From assembly GCA_951799425.1 (NCBI GenBank), contig OX637399.1, forward strand, positions 33,701,701 through 33,765,700: a stretch of DNA of 64,000 nucleotides, given 5' to 3'. The first letter of the stretch is position 1. Every line of letters begins with the position of its first letter. The DNA comes from Ilex aquifolium. Taxonomy: Eukaryota; Streptophyta; Magnoliopsida; Aquifoliales; Aquifoliaceae. Under the pieces are notes generated by a model. The model worked only from the letters and a program-made list of their open reading frames with translations. It had not been told where the DNA came from and did not search any database. Positions 34,701-47,105 of the stretch are shown piece after piece. A program made the translations under genes and the position numbers.

Positions 34701-35733
34701 ATATCATTATCATTGGCTTTTGATTATCAACCAACTCTCTTGGTATAATTGCTCACTTATCTGGCTTCACGTTCTAGCTTTGTTGGGGCTTCAGTTTCTG
34801 GTGATAGAAGCTAGGAAATTCGTTGGACTTTCTAATATTTGTTCCATACTTTTGTTATTTTTAGTTGTTTAACTTCATGATTATTTTGTTAAACTTGTAC
34901 CCTTGTTAGAACCTGAATAAGTTTTCATTGGCAGCCTCGTTAGCCAATACCAACATTCCGTTGCAAAAGAGAGAGAAGCTATATCTTCTGGCTGTTGGCT
35001 ATTACAGAAGCGGTGAATATTCAAGGAGCAGGCAACTCTTAGAACAATGTTTGGAGGTTTGTTCTCTTTTCCTGTTTCGATTTTGTGGTTTGTTGGTTGT
35101 ATCCCGTAATTAGTGGGCACCTTTTGACCTTGAAGAACTACTGCTCCATGTCAACTTCCAACCTTTTCATATATATCAGTAACCATAGTTTAATCCAAGA
35201 AATCCGGTAGCTGCATGGTAGAAAGAAGAAAAGGGAGAGAGATCATGCCTAATTAAAGATGATGACGCACAAAGTGGCTATCAAAAGGCTGTATAATTTT
35301 ATTTCCATCTGGTTCTATTGTTCTGCTAATGTTTTATTAACTACGAAATTTGTTACAACCCATCTATTGCCTGTTTTCTATTGGTATAATATAGTTTACG
35401 TTGAGTTTTGAATTGTCTTCTAGTTCATTAGGTTTTCTTGTCTGAACACAAATTCTTGAATCCTTCTTTTTCTCTCTTTGTTTTCTATGTGCAATAGATT
35501 GCACCTGATTGGAGGCAGGCTTTGTCCCTTAAAACGACTGTTGAAGATCGAATTACTAAAGGTAGTGACTCAAAATTTCTTTGATTTTTTGTTTCTAACA
35601 TATTATCATCAGACCAAGGTTAATGCAAGCTGTTCGATGGAATGCAGACGGTGTTATCGGAATCGGCATTAGCGCTACTGTTGTAGGACTTATTGCTGGT
35701 GGGATTGCTGCAGCATTGGTCCGAAAGAATTGA
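31733..35733 (+). CDS. FIS1: Mitochondrial fission 1 protein (FIS1/BIGYIN)
   Basis: Five exons: 31733-31825, 33186-33324, 34935-35056, 35498-35561 and 35648-35733, all with GT-AG borders and compatible phases; 167 residues, the usual plant FIS1 length. The N-terminus MEAKIGQFFESV, the TPR-like core (LSWALVHSRQPEDVQRGIAMLE, KLYLLAVGYYRSGEYSRSRQ) and a C-terminal membrane anchor (about residues 142-163) ending in RKN are diagnostic. FIS1 is tail-anchored on the outer mitochondrial and peroxisomal membranes and takes part in recruiting dynamin-type fission GTPases. An in-frame ATG exists 51 codons upstream (31580), but the conserved N-terminus fixes the start at 31733. Introns 1 and 2 are swollen by a tandem duplication, a LINE fragment and a copia LTR. 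Confidence 0.96.
31930..32265 (+). repeat. Tandem duplication in FIS1 intron 1
   Basis: A unit of roughly 160-170 bp (GTCAAATGTACAAAATTCGT ... ACATACATTTTTTACAG) occurs at about 31944-32100 and again at 32121-32280, with small indels. It is non-coding. Confidence 0.8.
32510..33117 (+). mobile_element. Truncated LINE fragment in FIS1 intron 1
   Basis: Around 32570-32790 translation gives LRGKLYNTVKRECVHYGTKY and later EVALIEDK, the layout of the 3' end of plant LINE reverse transcriptases, with frame breaks. An A-tract at 33105-33117 could be its tail. It is decayed; the family cannot be set. Confidence 0.45.
33738..33980 (+). mobile_element. Copia-type polypurine tract plus LTR remnant in FIS1 intron 2
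   Basis: CTTGAGAGGGAG abuts TGTTAAGAGTGC, a typical Ty1/copia polypurine tract and LTR start. The segment runs to AATATTCA (33980), with TATAAATAG near 33884 and a CT-rich leader after it. The LTR is about 231 bp. The internal region and other LTR are absent. Confidence 0.55.
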
Positions 35734-37577
35734 TCACCTTGATCCGAAATATGTGCAGTGAAATGTACCGTATCCATCAAATTCTCCTTCTTTGGCAGTT
35801 ATTTCAAGAGAGAGCAACACTGCTTCATTCCTACAAATTGATAATTTTATCATTTCTTTGGTGACTCAAATTCATATATATGAGAATTACTTTACACAAA
35901 TAATGCCCAAGGTTATATTTGCATTCTGTCCATGCCTCCCAGCACCCTCAAATGAGAAAGAATTTAGGGGTGTCAACTCTAACCCGTTGATACGAACCTG
36001 ACACGAATTCGACAAGAACGATTATAAAATTGATACGATTATTAAATACGCATAATAAATAGTCTAGAATAATGTTTAATACTTAGAACACACTAAATAA
36101 ATTTTTTTTTCGTGGGTCTTGACACGAATGACAATGACACGACATATAGATCACACGAATAAAACACATTTGACACTCTTAAGAAAGATGACCCTATTCA
36201 TCTCATACCTATCCATCCAGGATTTGGACTAATTATAGTGATAATGTCTATTCATCTCATGTTTGATTCAAGTATTAAGAAGTAATGGTCTCCACATTTA
36301 TTCCATCTCATACTTTGTATTGAATAATAGTATAAATATTAAATTATTAAAAAACCCTGAAGATAATTATATCCACGAATAAAAATGTCTTTATCAAAAC
36401 TTATCCCAACCGGGCTATTTAAAGCTACCAAATAGGTGACTTTATTTAAGAAGTTATATGTGAATTTAAAAAATACTAGTTATTCGGGCCGAGAGTATTT
36501 TTAGGTGATAATACCAAACCTTTGGTGTGTATTTAAATAAGGGAGTAAATGAGGTAAGATGGATCCAATTATTATTTTGTCCAAGATTTCCTCCTAATGC
36601 CTATACCAAACACGCCAATGACCCTTTATTTTGAAGTTAAGAAGGTTGGGGTGTAACAGGATCTTGTAATTCAAGTTCAACAGCTTTTCAAGTGATTGAA
36701 TTGAGTTGCATGAACATTAACTGCAGGCAATACCTACAGTGTCATTTTTCAAAAATAAAAAACAAATAGAATTCCCCATATTTGGAAGTATATTTTGGGA
36801 ATATCTACAAAGAGAAGAATATATTCCTGACATGTCTTCTTGAGCCAATGTTAATTTTCTACTCCCTAGAAAAGGTAATTTTGATTTTAAGTTAACCCCC
36901 TACAACTTGTTTTGAATGCTCTAGGTTGTGCTAGCAGGTTGCAAAGGAAATGGAATTGGTCCTTGGTATCACAATTTTTTTTTATTGCTATCCTTTGATA
37001 AGTGGGACTACCTACCTACCGAAAAAAGAGAAGTGAGCACGGCTACATTATCGAATAAGGAATGATATTGAAGGTTACAACTAAATAAAGATTAATTATA
37101 ACTCATTTGGGGTCAAGTTACTACTCAATGAATTACAACACTTTTCTTCGATACCATAACAGTGGTAAAAATACCCACAAATATAGTAAATATTAATATG
37201 GTACTATTTTTTTTTTTTTTTTGTCGGTACCATAGACAACTCCGCATAAGAAAGGCTAGAACTTGCACTCCAATGATTCATTCAACTATGCCTAAACCAA
37301 TATATTTTTAAAAATTAGTTCTTCATGCATTTCTGAAACAACTTGTAATTGTTTGAATTCATACACAATCCCTGTCACTTTTAAAGTCGTCCGCCACATC
37401 TATACAAACATCATGATAAACCTAACAGAGAAGGATTGATATGAAACGCCATCATTGGCAGAAATCAACTCAAAAGGAAACATGCCCTTTAATTTTTCAG
37501 CAGCGAGGAACGAAGATATACTCAAGAAGGCAGCAATAGTATCATGAAAAAAAAAAAACGAAGAACATGCCTGAATG
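35734..37577. other. FIS1/AUG1 convergent intergenic region
   Basis: FIS1 3' flank and AUG1 3' flank face each other. Apart from the MITE at 35966-36180, it holds AT-rich DNA and poly(T) at 37207-37222; no gene seen. Confidence 0.6.
35966..36180. mobile_element. Short TIR element (AGGGGTGTCAA ends)
   Basis: Starts AGGGGTGTCAA and ends TTGACACTCTT, with GACACGA motifs repeated inside. About 215 bp and non-coding. The TSD is not clear. Confidence 0.45.
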
Positions 37578-40500
37578 TCACTCCGTAGTGGCAAGAGCTG
37601 ATTGCAATACATCTTCAAGGTACTTCTCAGCAGCAGCATACTGTCTCTTTTTGTCCTCAATTGCCAGTGCAGCCAAAGCTTTATCCTGCACAAAAATGAG
37701 ACTCGACATCAAATTCCCCCAAAATCTATGTAGACCATGCATAATCCCATGGTTCAAATTATTGGAAAAATGAAATTACAGGAGGCAAGTCTTGGTAGCT
37801 TCTCAAAGTATCGAGGATGGGCTTTGTTTTCTTTTCCAATTCCTTCCTGTGCTCTGCCATTTCAACCAACACTCCGTGACTAATATCTGGGGTGTAGCCC
37901 GCGCGATTGAGCATTGCCTGCTCCCAAAGAATTTGTGGTTAATGTATCATGCACATCACAATTTCAAAGACTTGATCCTGATCCAAAATTATATAACAAT
38001 ATGGTTGAAGCAACAATATCCGGGGAACATAGTACTACTCACATGCTTCATAATATGTGTTACCCCTGCTAAATCGAAATTTATGTAGTACTACTCACAT
38101 GCTTCATAGTACTACTCACATGCTTTATCTTGATCATTTTCTATGGGCTATGGCTGGAAAATGTTTCCCCAAGTGATAAAGTCCAAGCCACAAGGAAATA
38201 ATCATATGCAAACTAACCGACTCTAGTAAAAAATATGCAAAGAAAAAGACTACAGTGATCCTAATGAGTATGGAAATTGTGTACGACCATATAGTTGAGT
38301 TTCAATAACAGGAACTGCTAGCTAAATAAATCAAGGAATAGAAACCCAAAATTATACTTTTCAAGCACGTGAGAAACATCAGAAATCTACATTTCACAAC
38401 GTTCCTGGATTATTTGTGATTTTGAAGAAAGGATGCCAACTAAAGTGAAATAAAAGTATGCAGCTTTGTCCATGGTTGGAACCACAATAAACTAGCTTAA
38501 TCACACCTGAACCCCATAGCAAAAACCTAGTCACGAAATTGAAGATTCAGAAAAAGAAAAGATAACACCCCCCCCCCCCCCCTTCTTTTCTCTTCCCCCC
38601 TTTCCAAAAAAACAACAAAAAAAGGGCAAGCAGCTAACTCTGGAGGAAAAACTTCCACTGCCTTACGAACATATGAGTAAAGGAGAAATCCATCCATACT
38701 GACCAATAGTTGGGGTCTCTGGTCAAAAATTTTCCTAGAAAACACAAATCCTGTTTTAAGTAGATCAATGAAGTTCAAGGCCACAAACTATCTGAACTGC
38801 AAAATGCTGCAGCTATGTCACTGCAAGAGCAAGAGTCATAAACCACTGACATGTGTCCCTTTCGGAAAAACTGCCCAAAATGTCTTGTAACCCAACTTTT
38901 TAGTTAACAAAACAGAGCAATAAGTGAAGCTGCAATAATTAGCATGTTCAAACACAGCCATCCCCCCCCCCCCCCCCCTCTCCAATAAAATACTCCGAGA
39001 ATTCACAGACATGCAAACATAAAATAAACCAGTTGTGCAAAATGACATTGTCCAGGCCATTCCACAGCTTCAGATTATAAATTCCTCAGAACAACCTATA
39101 GATACAAGAAGCATCACAAAGATTAAATTGATCAGATATCTTTCCACAAGCTTGTTTCTCTCCACAAGTGTCTTCCAACATATAACCATGAGGCGAGGAG
39201 AATGATTTGCACATCCAATTAATTCTGTGTAGTAGTGTATTTGGAACCACCCACGCAATGGAATAAAACATATAGATACAGACAGACATAAACATAAACA
39301 TATACACACTAGGGGGAGAGAGGGAATGAGAGAGAGAACCTAGAAAGGATCAAAGGACATTTAATTAATCCTCAACTTTAACATACAAAACAACAGGCAT
39401 TAATGACACCATATTCTTGCAAAAGCACAAACTGCCTCAAATCCTAACACAGACTATATGCTACCACCCATCAATTAAACAGGACATGAGATGGATACTA
39501 ACACCAATGCTAAGTGTGCAGGATATCTTCAGAAAAACAAAAACAGGCAATACATATAACATGGAGAAAGAATCTGAGAACAAGTTCCATATTGCAAAAC
39601 CACAGGATTCATGGAGGATACTAATGAACAATAAAAAAAAGAAAGACATCCTGAAAAGTAAAAATGGATGTTGACGGAACAAAGAGAATCATCATTTTAA
39701 TCAGTATCTCTTAAAGCACTACTTAGTCCTAAACTTTTACTGGATTTCTTGGAGTGTCATACAACTTTGTGGGACACCCGGTTGAAAAACTAAGAAGCAA
39801 GCAACACATGACCCCTTAGCCTAAATTCAGAAAGCACAGTCAAGGTAAAAAGAAACCTAACAAGAAAAGCTGTTGGATATGACAAGCTTATTTGTGTTCA
39901 GGCACAAACAAGCTTCTTAAAACGGTGACATCAACAGTTAAGAAACAAAACCACTTAACTCCAGAAGGCAAAACATATACTTTGAATGCTATAAGTATAC
40001 AATCCACATACGATGTTATTTGGAAATGTAGATTACAGCCAAAATTATCTTGTCCATTTAAAAGCATGCTGATCAATGGGTAAAAAAGTCAAATTTAAGT
40101 AGTTGAAAACAAGTAGCCTCTAATCTACAAGATAATGCTGGAACCAAGGGATGGAACCTTATAGTTCGAATATTGTTGCAGGTATTGACGCTCTTTTGAA
40201 ACCATAATCTTCAAATTTGTCTTCCAGCTTTCCATTTGAGCCTCACAAGGAGCTACATCATCTTCCAGTTGCGCAAGTGTTCTATCAACAACAGATTAAA
40301 TCAATAGATAAATATGAACACTTTATTCATGAAATCTAGTACTCTTAATCTAATTCTACTTTTAATGTATAAAAAACAGAACATTATCAAGAAGCAAAAT
40401 TATAAGGTATATATAAAAACCTAAAACTTGCATTTAGTGGGTTTACTTTTTCAAATAGGTCAGCCTTGCTATGGCCTTTCGAGTGTAATCAAGAAGAACT

Positions 40501-40776
40501 TTAGACTCCTTCTGTACTTTGGCCCTCTTTTCTTCAACTCCAGTCTTTCTTAGAGAAATATCCGCCATTGCTACAAGAAAACTAAAATGTTTTCCTTGTA
40601 GTAAGACAGTAGAAACAAAAGGAAGAATTAAAAGATAATGGAAAATAGAGAGCAAGGGCCACCCACCTACTAAGTTCAGTATCTCTAATATTCAATAAGT
40701 TTGCTACATTGGCAAGAACTTGTGCCGATCCAACCACATTTGGTGGCAGACTCTCTTGTGCCAATCCCACATTCTC
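37578..40776 (-). CDS. AUG1: Augmin subunit 1 (AUG1/HAUS1-like), 5' end lost in assembly gap
   Basis: Minus-strand exons: 40667-40776 (cut by the gap), 40447-40581, 40158-40281, 37780-37917 and 37578-37685 with stop; all phases fit and borders are GT-AG. The 204 visible residues match the C-terminal two thirds of plant AUG1: LLNIRDTELSSFLVAMADIS, then KVQKESKVLLDYTRKAIARL, TLAQLEDDVAP, YTPDISHG and KALAALAIEDKKRQY near the end. AUG1 is a coiled-coil subunit of the eight-member augmin complex, which recruits gamma-tubulin to existing microtubules in the spindle and phragmoplast. The ATG and roughly 90-100 residues are missing. The 2240-bp intron 37918-40157 carries poly-C runs and a small tandem repeat. 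Confidence 0.93.
38031..38125 (+). repeat. Three copies of AGTACTACTCACATGCTT
   Basis: Copies at about 38031, 38087 and 38107 in the large AUG1 intron; the last two are head to tail. Confidence 0.8.
38568..38582 (+). repeat. C15 homopolymer
   Basis: Lies in the AUG1 intron. Further C-runs occur at 38962-38978 (17 C) and 41440-41468 (29 C). Confidence 0.9.
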
Positions 40777-40976
40777 NNNNNNNNNNNNNNNNNNNNNNNN
40801 NNNNNNNNNNNNNNNNNNNNNNNNNNNNNNNNNNNNNNNNNNNNNNNNNNNNNNNNNNNNNNNNNNNNNNNNNNNNNNNNNNNNNNNNNNNNNNNNNNNN
40901 NNNNNNNNNNNNNNNNNNNNNNNNNNNNNNNNNNNNNNNNNNNNNNNNNNNNNNNNNNNNNNNNNNNNNNNNNNNN
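40777..40976. other. Assembly gap, 200 N
   Basis: Exactly 200 N between the last visible NRPE5 exon and the first visible AUG1 exon. Frames that run through the N are meaningless. The true gap must hold the NRPE5 end, the intergenic DNA and the AUG1 5' exons, so 200 is a placeholder. Confidence 0.97.
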
Positions 40977-41439
40977 CCATAATAACGGGCAATTGCATCT
41001 TTCTGTAACATTCGAGGAAGCTGCAAAATATTGAAGTTAGCAGTTTAATCAGTGGCATTCAGAACACTTGTCATCTTTTAATTTGAATGCATACAAAGGC
41101 ACACAAGATAGCACCCATTCTTCTACCTAATCACTCGAATGGCAGAAAACTAATATATTTTGTCAACCAACACCTACATGTACCATAGGTTGGTACTAGA
41201 TTGGCTCTCTAGAACAAGGAAGAAACGCCGTTCATCTCGTGCCTTTCGTATCACCATTGTTGAGCAAGGATGACTTCATTTATGGAATTATTTGCATAAC
41301 ATCTAAATTGATTTAAAAAAAAATTATGGCTCTATTCCTATATTAAAAGGCAACACAAGTCAATCCAAAAATAGTTTATTCTGGTTATCTTTACAGCCAA
41401 GCAGGCGCATAAATTCAAAGAAATGGGGCTCCACCAACA

Positions 41440-41470
<31 letters not shown>

Positions 41471-44400
41471 CCCCAAACACACACACAAAAACCCAAAACC
41501 CAGAAAGAAGAAAAATACTGGCAGAGGGGTTATTGGAAATAAGGCTTCTAGACATTCCAAGGGAGCATGGTAGACAATCCTGGTAAACCCATTATTTTTT
41601 GGGGATAGCCCAAGGACTAGATACGGATGACTTGTCTGCGCTTTACCAATTTTGAGAGAATTTAGGCATGATGGGTGTAAAATGAAGTTTCATTCCTTAT
41701 AGGCTTACAAGGAAATGCATTATTTCATAAACGATTATTTTTGAGATTGATTCAAAAGATATGCTATAATATGACAATAATCAGCTTACAGTTTTTATTG
41801 TTTTGGCAGACAGGCACACCAAATTATTTTCATAACATTGCACAGTTATATATGGAGATAGCCAATAGGAGAAAGGAAAACAGAGAAGACATTTATTATC
41901 TCATAGAAACTAAAAGTATGCCTTTAGCAATTCATTTAATTTGATTCCAAGGACATTAGCATTTAACTATGATGATCACGAGTGCATGAATGAACTATTT
42001 TTTTCGAACGAAACAACCCTATAAGATAGGTAACCCTTGTGACTTATAAAGTGCAATTTGGGAGCTGCAGTAAAAATATATGGAGGAATTTTGCTGGCAA
42101 TGCTTGAAGGTCATTGATAGTGCTCCCCCAAAAATAATTGAAGAATCTTGTAAACACATTGGATATCCAGCAACTACACTAGATTCAGTGTGTTAATCTT
42201 TCCATGTAATTAGTTCCTTAGTAAACCCACGGGTATTCCTCATACCCTCTTATGCAGTGATGTGTGCCTGTTGCAATCATGATCATAATTCTTATTCTAG
42301 ATTCCTGTCTGAATTATCCCAAAACCCCCAAACACCATGTGATGCTTACCTTGTCATCCCTGGAAATATATAAATTTCAACAATTCCTTCTGTTAGCATT
42401 TCCAGTTTAGTAGTAATGCACGATGGGAGAATCAATCTCATTGATTGAGCAGTCTTTGTTTTTGGATCTCCTATATGACAGTAAATGAAATATGGAATAC
42501 ATTCATTCGTTACTTGTTTACATGTAAAAGATCTTAATTAACTTTACCTAGTAATACACCACAGTAAATGGTAATAGGTAATGTCCGTCTAAAAAATCAA
42601 TACATTCCAAGTTGTTTGAACGATAATATGATAAAGCTGATAAGTTGATCCTATAGGACATCTGACAGCAATGAATTGACAGTTATAAAAATCAGAATGC
42701 TACAAATCCAGATAAGTGTGACAAATAAACACATCTTTATACATCTTAATGTTAAAGGATTTATCACTTTACAGAATGCAAGTGATCATAGAATACTTGA
42801 CAGATAAACCAAAGAAAAAATATTGTACTTAAAAATCCATGCCCGTGTATGTTGAGAGTAAGCACTAACCTGCTTCTCTTCCAAACTGAACTTCTTTAAG
42901 AGCTTTTGTTTGTCTTTATCAGAAAGTACCTGATGCTTTGGCTTCAAGACATGCTTTGTAATGTTGACAAGCAAGTCGGTAATCTGAATGCATGCCAACC
43001 CAGAATAAGACAGGAACATGCCAAGGAAATTCAATTACAACAGTGATACAAACAATTGAAAATTTGCCGATATATACGCACATGTACGACAGCAATTTGA
43101 AACTTAAATGCATGCTAACTTAATGTAATATGACAGAAACAAGGGAAAAAATGTAAATCAGAAACAAATTCACCCAACTTACTTGGAATACTTCAACTTT
43201 AAAAGAAAAAAGATCCAGGGCTTTCGTAGCTTGACTCGTTATTTGATTTTGCACTATTAATATCAGCCGAGTTAAACTGTCTTTGTTCATTATCTGAGTT
43301 GCAATGGCGCGGATGACATTCACTTTCACCACGCCCTGCCCGCAGAAAAGGACTAGAACCTGCAATTATGATAATGAACAGTCCATTATACTCAATAACG
43401 CAGATAATAATAAATAGTACCATACATCAAACAAGAGAAAAGGTATAAACAAAATAACAAGAATAGTCCATCCCTGCTGATTTAATCAACAATCCGGTCT
43501 GCATTTCCACACTGTCAGAAGGTTAACCCGTCAGACAAACACTACCTAGTCTCAAGACCCACCAATGAACTTGCAAGTACTCCTATGTTGCCCTAACTTC
43601 CAAAAGATCTTAGAAACACAATTCAAAACACTTCAACTATACATGTTGGGGGCCATCAGGTTCTTTCCTATAATACAAGCAGCACAATTATCAGAGGCTT
43701 AATATGTTAACCTAGGATTATATTCTTCAACATATATAAAGATCTGTATGGAATTGCAATTCCAGAATGTCAATTCATCTCACGATGTCTCCTTGATCAT
43801 TATTAATTTCTTTCAAAGATGCAAATTAGGTCACAACTACTAATACACTACAAAGCTAAATTTCAGAATGAAGAGTTTTACAAAAGGCTTAAAAAGATCA
43901 ATACAACATGTCCATGCATCAATAAAATAATTTGTGAACCCCAAGGAGAGAAGGGTTGAATGAATAAAGAATCATTTAGCAGGGAAAATTTACAAGTAGC
44001 ATACAGATGCAAAAACAACCATGACACAGGACAACAAAGAAATAGACTTCCAGGGCATACTAGGAAAGAAATTGACATATTGACTTTTGAGTAGTCATTT
44101 TCTTTTCCCTTTTTTGGGAGGGACTAAGGAGTTACCTGGGCCTCTACCTACCTAATCCTCGACGATACAATCACTTTTGCCCACATGCAACCATTAAAAA
44201 TAGATACCCATGGAGTAGACTGTGATGCAAAAGAAACTACAATGACTAAAACCGTAATGCAAAAAAAGAAGACTATAAAGATTTAACAAAACAAACAAAA
44301 AAAAAAGAAAGAAAAGGAAAAGAAACCATTAATTCACTTCAATTGCCTCAGAAAGAAACAAGAACTGATATTAAGGATGTAGACAGGTTTATTCAGCTTA

Positions 44401-45658
44401 TGGATATTTTCTAGGGTAACAAACCTCAAATTAAAAAAGGTAAATTACTTAATTAGAAAACCCTAATGAATATCCAGTTTTAAAGTCCACCAGCTAAAAT
44501 TATAGAAATGCTCATCTACATTTGGTTCAGATAGAACACAGGAAAATTTTCTTCCCTATAACTCAGACCCAACTCAATTTAACTCACCCACAAAGACCTA
44601 TCCAACTCTAAGTTTGACAACATAGATTCTGTACACCAAATTCATACAAATTCGTATATTCTGTCATGTGTTCTCTACTATTCTTAAACTCAGGGGGAAA
44701 AAAAAACTTCTCTACTACGTCAGTCAATTTCAACAGAAAAAAGCAAAACAAACCAAAACACATCCTAAAATATGCAAGAGACAAAAAGCAACACAATTAA
44801 ATGCATTCGCAAGAATAATTTTCTACTTAATTTCCTATATATCCTGTCATGTCTTCTCCACGAGCCAAAACTCATGGGGTAGAAAATACATTCTCTATTA
44901 TCTGTGTCAATTTTAAAAGGAAAAAAAACAACTGATCCCAAAATATTCAAGTGCCCCTTTGTTTAAAACCAAAAATCAACACAAACCAACACATTCAAAA
45001 CCATAATTTGCTATATACACTTTAGTTTTTCTGGGTAACCAAACAAAGGGTTCACAAGCTTTTCAGGCCTTATTGAAAGGGTCCGATCGGTGAGAAGTGG
45101 AGATCCTCGGGCGATCAATATCTGGCTTTTGCCCATGAATGTTGCGAAACTCAGTAAAAAAAAACTTCTCTACTATCCCAGTCAATTTCAACAGAAAAAA
45201 AACAAAACAAAACCGATCCCAAAAACATTCAAGTGAACCATCCGTTTTTTATTTTTTTTTTGAATTGGAAGTGACCCATCTGTTTGAAATCAAAAGGCAA
45301 AACAAGCAAATGCATTCAAAACCATAATTTGCTATATACACTTTATTTTTTTCTGGGTAACCAAACAAAGGGTTGGCAAGCTTTTTCCGACCTTATTAGA
45401 AGGGTCCGATCGGTGAGAAGTGGAGATCCTCAGGCGATCAATATCTGGCTTTTGGCCATGAATGTTGCGAAACTCGGGAAGAGAGAGATTGATTTCAGAG
45501 TCGGGCACTGCATAGCCTCTATCTTTCAGCATCTCCAACACAGTTCTTCGTGACAGGTAGTACCTGTGACTCTCCATGCTACCTTCGTCCACACAGCTTG
45601 CCAAACAATTCCCATAAGTCTCCGGTTCAGCGTGCATGTCCAGTGGCTCCACTTCCAT
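40977..45658 (-). CDS. NRPE5: RNA polymerase V subunit 5 (RPB5-like, NRPE5), 3' end lost in gap
   Basis: Minus-strand exons: 45392-45658 (ATG), 43183-43359, 42870-42983 and 40977-41020 (cut by the gap); GT-AG borders, 200 residues seen of about 220-230. The core ILIVQNQITSQATKAL, LFSFKVEVFQITDLL and KHQVLSDKDKQ and the C-terminal LPRMLQKDAIARYYG are RPB5 signatures. The N-terminus (ESHRYYLSRRTVLEMLKDRG, then NLSLPEFRNIHG) follows NRPE5, the diverged Pol V-specific form, rather than the shared Pol I-III RPB5. Pol V makes scaffold transcripts for RNA-directed DNA methylation in the nucleus. Intron 1 (2032 bp) contains a duplicated piece of exon 1. It is upstream of AUG1 on the same strand, with the border inside the gap. 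Confidence 0.92.
44998..45150 (-). pseudogene. Duplicate of the exon 1 end and donor region inside NRPE5 intron 1
   Basis: 45079-45153 repeats about 75 bp of exon 1 (FRNIHGQKPDID...TSHRSDP in frame on the minus strand) and continues into matching intron DNA (44998-45078 against 45318-45391). Where the true exon ends AAG|GT, the copy has AAG|GC. On its upstream side lies TTTTTTTTTACTGAG, a plausible acceptor. Related intron pieces recur at 44700, 44885 and 45160. Confidence 0.85.
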
Positions 45659-46240
45659 CTCTTCTCTCTAGAATTGAGACTCTGGAAAAAAAGGGGCAAT
45701 TCGAAGTTGGGTTTTGTTGAACCTGCTGGTCAGTGAGGTCTGTTTTTAGCTTTAAATTTTGGGGGTGAGCTAGGTAGGTGTGTTATTTATTTATTTTTTT
45801 TTTTAAATGGTGAAAGTGTATCTCGATCAATCTTTTTAATTAGAGACAGATGATTCACCCTCAAATTAAGATATTTATGAAACATAAAATATTTATAATT
45901 TAAACTTACAAAATTATTAAGATTTGAATTAAAAATATTTAAATAAATAATATTACATAGATTTAAAAAATAGACTTATAATTACAACTATTAATTTTGT
46001 GAGTTCTACCCAAACCGTAAGTGTGTTATGATGGGTGATGTTATAAGCTTTTTTTTTTTATTTGATAAAAGTGTACTTTATAAATTTTTTTTACAAAAAT
46101 CTGTTTTACGTTTGCAAATAATAAGTTAAATTGTTTTTATATAATACCAATAAAATAAAATAAAAGTTAAAACACAAGAAAAACAAAAAAAGAAAAGAAA
46201 AAAAAGGTTAAGAACAACATAAAGAGGTAATAAAAGTTGA

Positions 46241-46420
46241 ACAATGCTATTGGGACCTAATTTATTGACATAATTTGTTGATCTAATTCGCTATGACATT
46301 TGGATTCACTGTAGACCCCATCAAACATTAGAATTTGGTGTTGATCTAATGATTCTTATAAAACATCATCATTATGTCAATAAATTAAGTCAAATTTTTA
46401 GGTCCAAATAGTATTATTCA
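46241..46420 (+). mobile_element. MITE, first copy of a pair
   Basis: Begins ACAATGCTATTGGGACCTAA and ends GGTCCAAATAGTATTATTC: imperfect inverted ends, about 180 bp. The reverse complement matches 46926-47105. Confidence 0.65.
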
Positions 46421-46925
46421 AAAAAGTTAAAGGTGATTCAATGTTTGGTCTTTGATAATTAAGAGTCCCTATGTTCAATTCCATTTTACACCTTTTAGAG
46501 GTTAACTATCTTTATTCCTTAGGGGTTGTTTCGTAAAGGGGTATGGGGGGTTTGGTAAGATGGGTTTGGAAAAAATAGTACAAAGGACCCCTAAATTTCA
46601 CGTTTAGATTGAAAATTTAATCTCAAGTTCCCAAACCCGGCCCGTAGCAGGCCTGAAAATTAAACCTATGATTATGAGTTTCGTTAAACCTAGGGGAGAA
46701 GTGGGTTATGGAAGATGAGTTAAGGAATTATGAATGTAAAATACAAATGTACCTCTTAATATGAGTATGAATTGGATTGATCAATGATAAAATAGTCATT
46801 TATAAGACAAATAATTGTTAATAATTATGACATATCCGTAAGTCTTACATGTGTATGTGTTGCATAACAAACATAAATATGAACCGAATTCAATGTTGAA
46901 TTTCAATTTTTTAAAGAAAGATTTC

Positions 46926-47105
46926 GCTAATACTATTTGGACCTAAAAATCTGACATAATTTGCTGACATAATGATGTGGCTTCATAAAAACCATTGGAT
47001 CAACACTAAGTTCCAATGTTTGATGAGGTCTATAGTGAATCCAAAGGCCACAGTGAATTAGGTCAACAAATTATGACAGTAAATTAGGTCCCAATAGCAT
47101 TGCTC
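46926..47105 (-). mobile_element. MITE, second copy, opposite orientation
   Basis: Begins TAATACTATTTGGACCTAA and ends TTAGGTCCCAATAGCATTGC; same family as 46241-46420, about 500 bp away. Confidence 0.65.

Noticed and set aside
40582-41058. Open frames running through the N stretch on both strands
   Set aside because: They are artefacts of undefined bases; the real coding pieces on either side belong to two different genes.
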